A DNA stretch of 9,782 nucleotides. Origin: an uncultured Brevundimonas sp. GTDB taxonomy: Bacteria > Pseudomonadota > Alphaproteobacteria > Caulobacterales > Caulobacteraceae. The translations under genes and the position numbers were made by a program. Positions 5,608 through 9,782 of the stretch are shown piece by piece. Below the pieces are notes generated by a model. That model saw nothing but the letters and a program-made list of their open reading frames with translations, searched no databases and had not been told where the DNA came from. Position 1 is the stretch's first letter. Every line of letters begins with the position of its first letter. Where the stretch lies: NCBI RefSeq assembly GCF_943913055.1, contig NZ_CALTWS010000104.1, positions 1 through 9,782 of the forward strand. The letters run 5' to 3'.

Positions 5608-7020
5608 TCAGCCGCCGGCGGGGACGATGACGGGCTGGCGGCGGGCGTTGCGGCGGTCGACGTCATCGACATCGGCCTGGGTCGCGCCCGAGGCGAAGAC
5701 GATGTCCATGGCGCGGGTCCACTCTGGCGTGCCGCGATCCAGCATGTCGCGGGCGCGCAGGGCGAACTGGGTCGATTCCCGCTCCGAGCCCATGGCAAAA
5801 TACATTTCGGCGGTAGCCAGTCGGGCCTGACCCTCCTTGCCCTGGCTGGAATAGGCCTGCGACAGCAGACGCCAAGCCAGGGTGTTCTCCGGCTCGAGCG
5901 CCACGGCGCGTTTCAGTTCCAAGATGGCGGGGTCCAGCTTGGTCGGGTCCTGCGAGGCGATCAGGGCGTGGCCCAGATTGACGCGAAGGAGTGGCGCATC
6001 CGGCTTGAGCTCAACTGACCGCTGGTGCGAGGCGAGGGCGTCGGTCGGGCGACCCTCCTCCATCAGCACCTGACCACGAAGCTCCCAGAAGTATGGATTT
6101 TCGGGCTGTTCGGCGAGCAGCACATCAATGGCGGCGATGGCCTTGTCGATCTCGCCTTGTCGATACCAGGCGATGGCGCGGGCATAGCGGCCGGGCAGGC
6201 TGAGGTCGGTTTCAGGATAGGCGCGCAGTGTATCGGTCGGATGATCCATGAAGGCATGCATCTTGGCCAGGACCAGGGCGTGCTGGGCGGCTCGCTCGGG
6301 CGTATCGACGGCGTCGTTGTGCGTGCCTTCGGCCACGATGCGACGCAGATTCTCGATCCGCTCGGACGACAGCGGGTGGCTGCGGAAGTAGGGATAGCGG
6401 CGGGCGTCGGAGAAGACTTCCTCGGTGCGGAAGTTACGCTCGAAGAAGGTCACCAATCCGCGACCCGATTCACCCGCGCGATCCAGCGCCCGAGCGGCGG
6501 TGTTGTCGGCCTCGCCTTCCTGATGGCTGATATAACGCAGGGCGCTCAGCGTGCCGAAATACTGGCTGTTGCCGATCAGAACCGCGCCGGCATCGGGCGC
6601 ACCGGCCGCGATGGCCAGAGCGCCTAGCGCCATGGTCATCAGAAGGGGCTGCATGCCCGCATTCTGTGCGCCGTCACGCAGGGTGTGTCTGTTCTTGATG
6701 TGACCGGCTTCATGCGCGACCACGCCCAGCAGCTCGTTGGCGTTGCGTGTGCGCATGATCAAGCCGGTGTTCAGCCCCATGATCCGCCCGCGCGTCGCAA
6801 AGGCGTTCAGGCTGTCGTCATTGACCAGCAGGATTTCGACTTCCTCGGGTTCCAGCCCCATCGCCACGAAGACCGGCGAAGACCATTCGTGAATGATCTC
6901 CTCGATCTCGGTGTCGCGAATGACGCTCTGGGCCGAGGCGGGCGAGGCCGTCGCCAGCAGCATGCCGGCGGCGGTTGCGGCCCCGAACAGGCGGCGGACA
7001 GGTCGGGACAGCCAGGTCAT
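5608..7020 (-). CDS. Secreted M48 family metalloprotease with TPR-type repeats (BepA-like)
   Basis: A 470-residue zinc protease for the periplasm. Residues 1-30 are a signal peptide: Arg-rich start, hydrophobic core and an ASA|Q cleavage site. The M48 catalytic core follows, with HEAGH at 103-107 and the third zinc ligand Glu168 in EGEAD (168-172). His213 in RSHPLSSERI corresponds to the conserved histidine that covers the zinc in E. coli BepA. From about residue 260 to 430 helical repeats of TPR type appear (AIAWYRQGEIDKAIAAIDVL, YFWELRGQVLMEEGRPTDAL, AVALEPENTLAWRLL). Domain order and length match BepA/YfgC (about 490 residues), which promotes outer-membrane protein assembly and degrades stalled LptD; that role is inferred here. 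The ATG at 7020 has GAGGAG 6 nt upstream. It lies between rne and the thiol oxidoreductase on the same strand; proximity to a disulfide enzyme fits envelope-protein quality control. Confidence 0.93.
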   Translation of the reverse strand: MTWLSRPVRRLFGAATAAGMLLATASPASAQSVIRDTEIEEIIHEWSSPVFVAMGLEPEEVEILLVNDDSLNAFATRGRIMGLNTGLIMRTRNANELLGVVAHEAGHIKNRHTLRDGAQNAGMQPLLMTMALGALAIAAGAPDAGAVLIGNSQYFGTLSALRYISHQEGEADNTAARALDRAGESGRGLVTFFERNFRTEEVFSDARRYPYFRSHPLSSERIENLRRIVAEGTHNDAVDTPERAAQHALVLAKMHAFMDHPTDTLRAYPETDLSLPGRYARAIAWYRQGEIDKAIAAIDVLLAEQPENPYFWELRGQVLMEEGRPTDALASHQRSVELKPDAPLLRVNLGHALIASQDPTKLDPAILELKRAVALEPENTLAWRLLSQAYSSQGKEGQARLATAEMYFAMGSERESTQFALRARDMLDRGTPEWTRAMDIVFASGATQADVDDVDRRNARRQPVIVPAGG

Positions 7021-7026
7021 GGCAAA

Positions 7027-7032
7027 CTCCTC
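7027..7032 (-). promoter_or_regulatory. Ribosome binding site of the M48 protease gene
   Basis: GAGGAG on the minus strand, 6 nt before the ATG at 7020, is the strongest Shine-Dalgarno sequence in the window after that of the reductase. It supports independent translation of the protease within the rne transcript. Confidence 0.8.
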
Positions 7033-7038
7033 AAGCCT

Positions 7039-7054
7039 CGAACGCCCCCGTTCG
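7039..7054 (-). other. Hairpin in the rne-M48 protease intergenic gap
   Basis: CGAACG (7039-7044) and CGTTCG (7049-7054) pair perfectly around a 4-nt C/G loop. A second, mutually exclusive pairing is TCGAAC (7038-7043) with GTTCGA (7055-7060). On the minus-strand transcript the hairpin lies 6 nt before GAGGAG of the protease gene. No U-run follows, so termination is unlikely; it may affect mRNA processing or translation, or be incidental. Confidence 0.35.
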
Positions 7055-7083
7055 GTTCGATCTCACAGACTAATCGCGTCCTT

Positions 7084-9744
7084 TCAGCGGCGCCACCACC
7101 CACGTTTGGGCTTTTCAGGCGGTGCGACGATCTGGTTCGGGTCCTCGGCGATCAGGGCCGCAACATCGACTTCGGGCTGAGGAGCCACATGTTCGACGAC
7201 TGTCGCCGCCGTCGGCGCCGACACGATTTCGGCACGTTCCTCGACCGCCTCGGCCGGCGTGACGTCGAGTGCGACCGGTTCGGCGGCGATGGGCTCGGCT
7301 TCATTAGGCTCGACCGGAGCCGTCACCGCTTCAAGCTCGGAGGCCTCGGTCGCGCTGGCGGACGTCTTGCGACGGACGCGCCGGCGTTTGGGCTCTTCGA
7401 TCACGGCCACCGGCGGTGTGTCGGCTCCAGCTTCGATCTGGACGGCCATCGGCGTGTCGGGCGAGCCATCGGCCGGCATGCCTTCGTTCGTTGCGCGAGC
7501 TTCGACCTTGACCTCGTGGGTCAGTTCGCCGCCACGGTCACGCCCGCGACCCCGTCCGCGACGCCGGCGCGAGCGACCGCCTTCGCGGCCTTCACGCTCG
7601 CCCTCGGGACGTTCGCCGATCCGCTCCTCTACCTCGCCTTCGATTGGCGTTGATGCTGCGGTCTGACGGTTGTCCTGAGGTTGCGGACGTTCCGGATTGA
7701 TCGGATCGAACCAGACGTAAGGATCGTCCAGCGACGGCGTGCGACCGCGCACCCAGAAGAAGGCATCGCGCTCGGTGCCTTCCTCGCGTGTGCGGCGACC
7801 CCCGCGGCGTCCGCGGCGGCGGCGGCGACCGGCCTCGCTGTCGTCGTCGTCTTCACCTGCGGTCAGGGCAGGGGCGGCCTCGTCATCACGCGGAGCGGCG
7901 TCTCCTTCACCACGACGGCCGCCACGACGGCGGCGACGTCGTCCGCTGTGCTCGCGGTCGTGGCGCTCGGCCCGTTCGCGCGGCTCGTCGTCGTCGGCGT
8001 CTTCGCGATCCTCGCCGTCGTCGGCGTCGTCATCGTCGGCGATGATGTCATCGTCGTCGGCCTCGTCCTCTTCATCATAGGCGCTGTCGTCGAAGTCGTC
8101 GTCCAGGTCGATGAAGGCCGGTGCCTGTTCGGGCACGAAGTCCTCGTTGGTCTCGATGCGCTCGATGGCGTGTTCGCCCTGACCCAAGCTGTCGTCGATC
8201 AGGATCACGACGTTCAGGCCCCGCTTGACCAGCAGGCTGTTCAGGTAATCGCGCTTATGGTTCAGGATATACAGGGCCACAGCGGTCGACAGCCGCAGAT
8301 TGACCACGCCCGCGCCGTTCTTGCCTGCCTCGATATCGACGGCGCGCAGGGTCATCAGGGCGGCGCTTTCAGCGGAGCGGATGCGACCCGCGCCCTGGCA
8401 GTGCGGACAGACCTCGGTGGCGCCTTCGATCACGCCCAGTCGGCGACGCTGGCGGCTGATTTCCATCAGGCCGAAGCCGGAGATACGGCCCATCTGGATG
8501 CGGGCGCGGTCCTTGGCGAGGGCGTCCTTCAGCACCTTTTCGACGGTGCGGTTGTTCTTGCCCTCATCCATGTCGATGAAGTCGATGACGATCAGGCCGG
8601 CCAGGTCGCGAAGGCGCAACTGACGCGCGGCCTCGATGGCGGCCTCGATATTGGTCTTGGTCGCCGTGGCCTCGACGTTGCGTTCCTTTGTCGAACGGCC
8701 GGAGTTGACGTCGATGGCGACCAGGGCCTCGGTCTGGTTGATCACCAGATAGCCGCCCGACGGCAGGGGCACCACCGGCTGATGGATCTGGGTCAGCATC
8801 TCCTCGATGCCGTTGGTCGCGAACAGGGGCCGCGCGCCCTGATACAGATGCACCTTCTTGGCCTGGGAGGGCATCAGCACCCGCATGAAGTCGCGCGCCT
8901 CCTTGAAGCCCTCGACACCCTCGACCTGGATGCCGTCGAAATCCTTGTCGAACATGTCGCGCACGGCGCGGCGGACCAGGTTTTCCTCCTCGTAGATGAT
9001 CGAGGGGGCGTTGGACTTCAGCGTCGTTTCGCGGATCGTCTCCCACAGACGCAGCAGATATTCATAGTCGCGCCTTATCTCGGCCTTGGTGCGCTTGGCC
9101 CCGGCCGTGCGGATGATCAGCCCCATGCCGCGCGGCACGTCCAGGGCGGCGGCTGCGGCCTTCAGGCGCTTGCGGTCTGTGGCCTGGGTGATCTTGCGCG
9201 AGATGCCGCCACCCTTGCCGGTGTTGGGCATCAGCACGCAGTAGCGGCCGGCCAGCGACAGCCAGGTGGTCAGGGCCGCACCCTTGCCGCCGCGCTCGTC
9301 CTTCACGACCTGGACCAGCATGACCTGACGGCGCTTGATGACGTCCTGAATCTTGTAGCGGCGCATCAGGCGACGTTTCAGGCGCTCTTCTTCTGCCAGA
9401 CCGCCTTCCGCTTCGCCGTCGTCGCTTTCGCGGCCCAGGTCATCGTGATCGTCGTCGTCCGAATGTGCCTCGGCCATGATGGCTTCACGGTCGGCGACGG
9501 GGATCTGGTAATAGTCGGGGTGGATTTCGTTGAAGGCCAAAAAGCCGTGGCGATTGCCGCCATACTCGATGAAGGCGGCCTGTAGGCTGGGCTCTACGCG
9601 GGTGACCTTGGCGAGGTAGATGTTTCCACGAAGCTGGCGCTTCGTGCGGGATTCAAAGTCGAATTCCTCGATTTGACGCCCTTCGACGATCGCGACGCGG
9701 GTTTCTTCCGCATGTGCCGCATCGATAAGCATGGTCTTTGACAT
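7084..9744 (-). CDS. rne: Ribonuclease E (RNA degradosome scaffold)
   Basis: An 886-residue endoribonuclease that cuts single-stranded RNA and organises mRNA decay. Residues about 35-175 form an S1 domain split by an acidic/helical insert (about 80-140). The DNase I-like catalytic domain has Asp345 (AIDVNSG) and Asp388 (VIDFIDM), spaced 43 residues as Asp303 and Asp346 are in E. coli; the zinc-link CPHC is at 446-449. Residues from about 540 are low-complexity: an Asp/Glu tract (545-587), Arg blocks (601-611, 640-651, 724-737), an aromatic island (661-682) and the terminal KPKRGWWRR. In Caulobacter crescentus the S1 insert binds RhlB and the GWW tail binds polynucleotide phosphorylase; I transfer both by similarity. 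The start MSKTMLIDAAHAEE matches the family. The ribosome site is weak (AGAGAGA about 6-8 nt upstream). First gene of the apparent minus-strand operon; the protease follows after 63 nt. Confidence 0.97.
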   Translation of the reverse strand: MSKTMLIDAAHAEETRVAIVEGRQIEEFDFESRTKRQLRGNIYLAKVTRVEPSLQAAFIEYGGNRHGFLAFNEIHPDYYQIPVADREAIMAEAHSDDDDHDDLGRESDDGEAEGGLAEEERLKRRLMRRYKIQDVIKRRQVMLVQVVKDERGGKGAALTTWLSLAGRYCVLMPNTGKGGGISRKITQATDRKRLKAAAAALDVPRGMGLIIRTAGAKRTKAEIRRDYEYLLRLWETIRETTLKSNAPSIIYEEENLVRRAVRDMFDKDFDGIQVEGVEGFKEARDFMRVLMPSQAKKVHLYQGARPLFATNGIEEMLTQIHQPVVPLPSGGYLVINQTEALVAIDVNSGRSTKERNVEATATKTNIEAAIEAARQLRLRDLAGLIVIDFIDMDEGKNNRTVEKVLKDALAKDRARIQMGRISGFGLMEISRQRRRLGVIEGATEVCPHCQGAGRIRSAESAALMTLRAVDIEAGKNGAGVVNLRLSTAVALYILNHKRDYLNSLLVKRGLNVVILIDDSLGQGEHAIERIETNEDFVPEQAPAFIDLDDDFDDSAYDEEDEADDDDIIADDDDADDGEDREDADDDEPRERAERHDREHSGRRRRRRGGRRGEGDAAPRDDEAAPALTAGEDDDDSEAGRRRRRGRRGGRRTREEGTERDAFFWVRGRTPSLDDPYVWFDPINPERPQPQDNRQTAASTPIEGEVEERIGERPEGEREGREGGRSRRRRGRGRGRDRGGELTHEVKVEARATNEGMPADGSPDTPMAVQIEAGADTPPVAVIEEPKRRRVRRKTSASATEASELEAVTAPVEPNEAEPIAAEPVALDVTPAEAVEERAEIVSAPTAATVVEHVAPQPEVDVAALIAEDPNQIVAPPEKPKRGWWRR
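7984..8112 (-). repeat. Low-complexity Asp/Glu-coding tract inside rne
   Basis: This stretch encodes residues 545-587 of RNase E, almost entirely Asp and Glu, through near-repeats of GAC and GAT codons. On the plus strand it appears as runs of GTC/ATC triplets. Such DNA is prone to slippage and to length variation between strains. It also keeps the other five frames open and explains several spurious long antisense frames here. Confidence 0.8.
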
Positions 9745-9767
9745 GGAGGGTCTCTCTCTGGCGCGCT

Positions 9768-9779
9768 CGGGCCGGCCCG
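9768..9779. other. 12-bp perfect palindrome in the rne 5' leader
   Basis: CGGGCCGGCCCG is its own reverse complement and lies 24 nt upstream of the rne ATG. Between it and the ATG is a purine-rich GAGAGAGA stretch on the coding strand. It could be part of a leader structure or a protein site, but the window ends 3 nt further and GC-rich DNA yields such sites by chance. Confidence 0.25.
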
Positions 9780-9782
9780 GTC

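Noticed and set aside
6685..7653. 322-codon plus-strand frame across the protease and rne ends
   Set aside because: It runs antisense to two well-supported genes and has no family resemblance.
7984..8112. Triplet repeat resembling a CRISPR or tandem repeat array
   Set aside because: There are no spacers; the triplets are Asp/Glu codons of the RNase E acidic tract.
7681..9585. 634-codon open frame on the plus strand opposite rne
   Set aside because: It mirrors RNase E codons. The Val/Asp-rich product comes from the antisense of Asp/Glu and Arg tracts and shows no domain.
1..9782. Mobile element, prophage, toxin-antitoxin, defence or biosynthetic novelty
   Set aside because: Every substantial frame fits a chromosomal housekeeping family, and no transposase, integrase, attachment site or abrupt composition change is visible.

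Overview
The window looks like ordinary chromosomal DNA from a GC-rich alphaproteobacterium, most likely Caulobacterales (Brevundimonas-like). The reasons are strong G/C preference at codon third positions, a bacterial class II DAHP synthase, and an RNase E with an acidic insert in its S1 domain and a C-terminal GWWRR tail. The genus is inferred from protein style, not from a marker. I see no tRNA, rRNA, CRISPR array, insertion sequence, phage gene or defence island.

Plus strand, left to right: the C-terminal part of a three-domain Xaa-Pro aminopeptidase (M24B) entering from the left edge; a complete aldo/keto reductase; then an aromatic amino acid block. That block holds a class II DAHP synthase, followed after 2 nt by a prephenate dehydratase catalytic domain with no ACT domain, and after a 232-nt gap containing strong stem-loops, an AroQ-type chorismate mutase with an extra C-terminal domain. 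Together these supply the entry step of the shikimate pathway and the two steps from chorismate to phenylpyruvate.

Minus strand, right to left: rne (RNase E, complete), then a secreted M48 metalloprotease with TPR-type repeats (BepA-like), then a membrane-anchored DsbA/ScsC-like thiol:disulfide oxidoreductase. The gaps are 63 nt and 21 nt, consistent with one transcript. The oxidoreductase frame is broken by a 1-nt shift just after its CPGC active site. The two gene sets converge with abutting stop codons at 4770-4775.

The points most worth checking are: the division of prephenate dehydratase into an ACT-less stand-alone enzyme and a possible degenerate copy fused to chorismate mutase; the dsbA-like frameshift; a local switch of coding phase near the 3' end of the chorismate mutase gene; a stem-loop cluster at 3845-3955; a dyad lying over a candidate promoter for the DAHP synthase; and the charge-block tail of RNase E. 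I found no convincing new multi-gene system.
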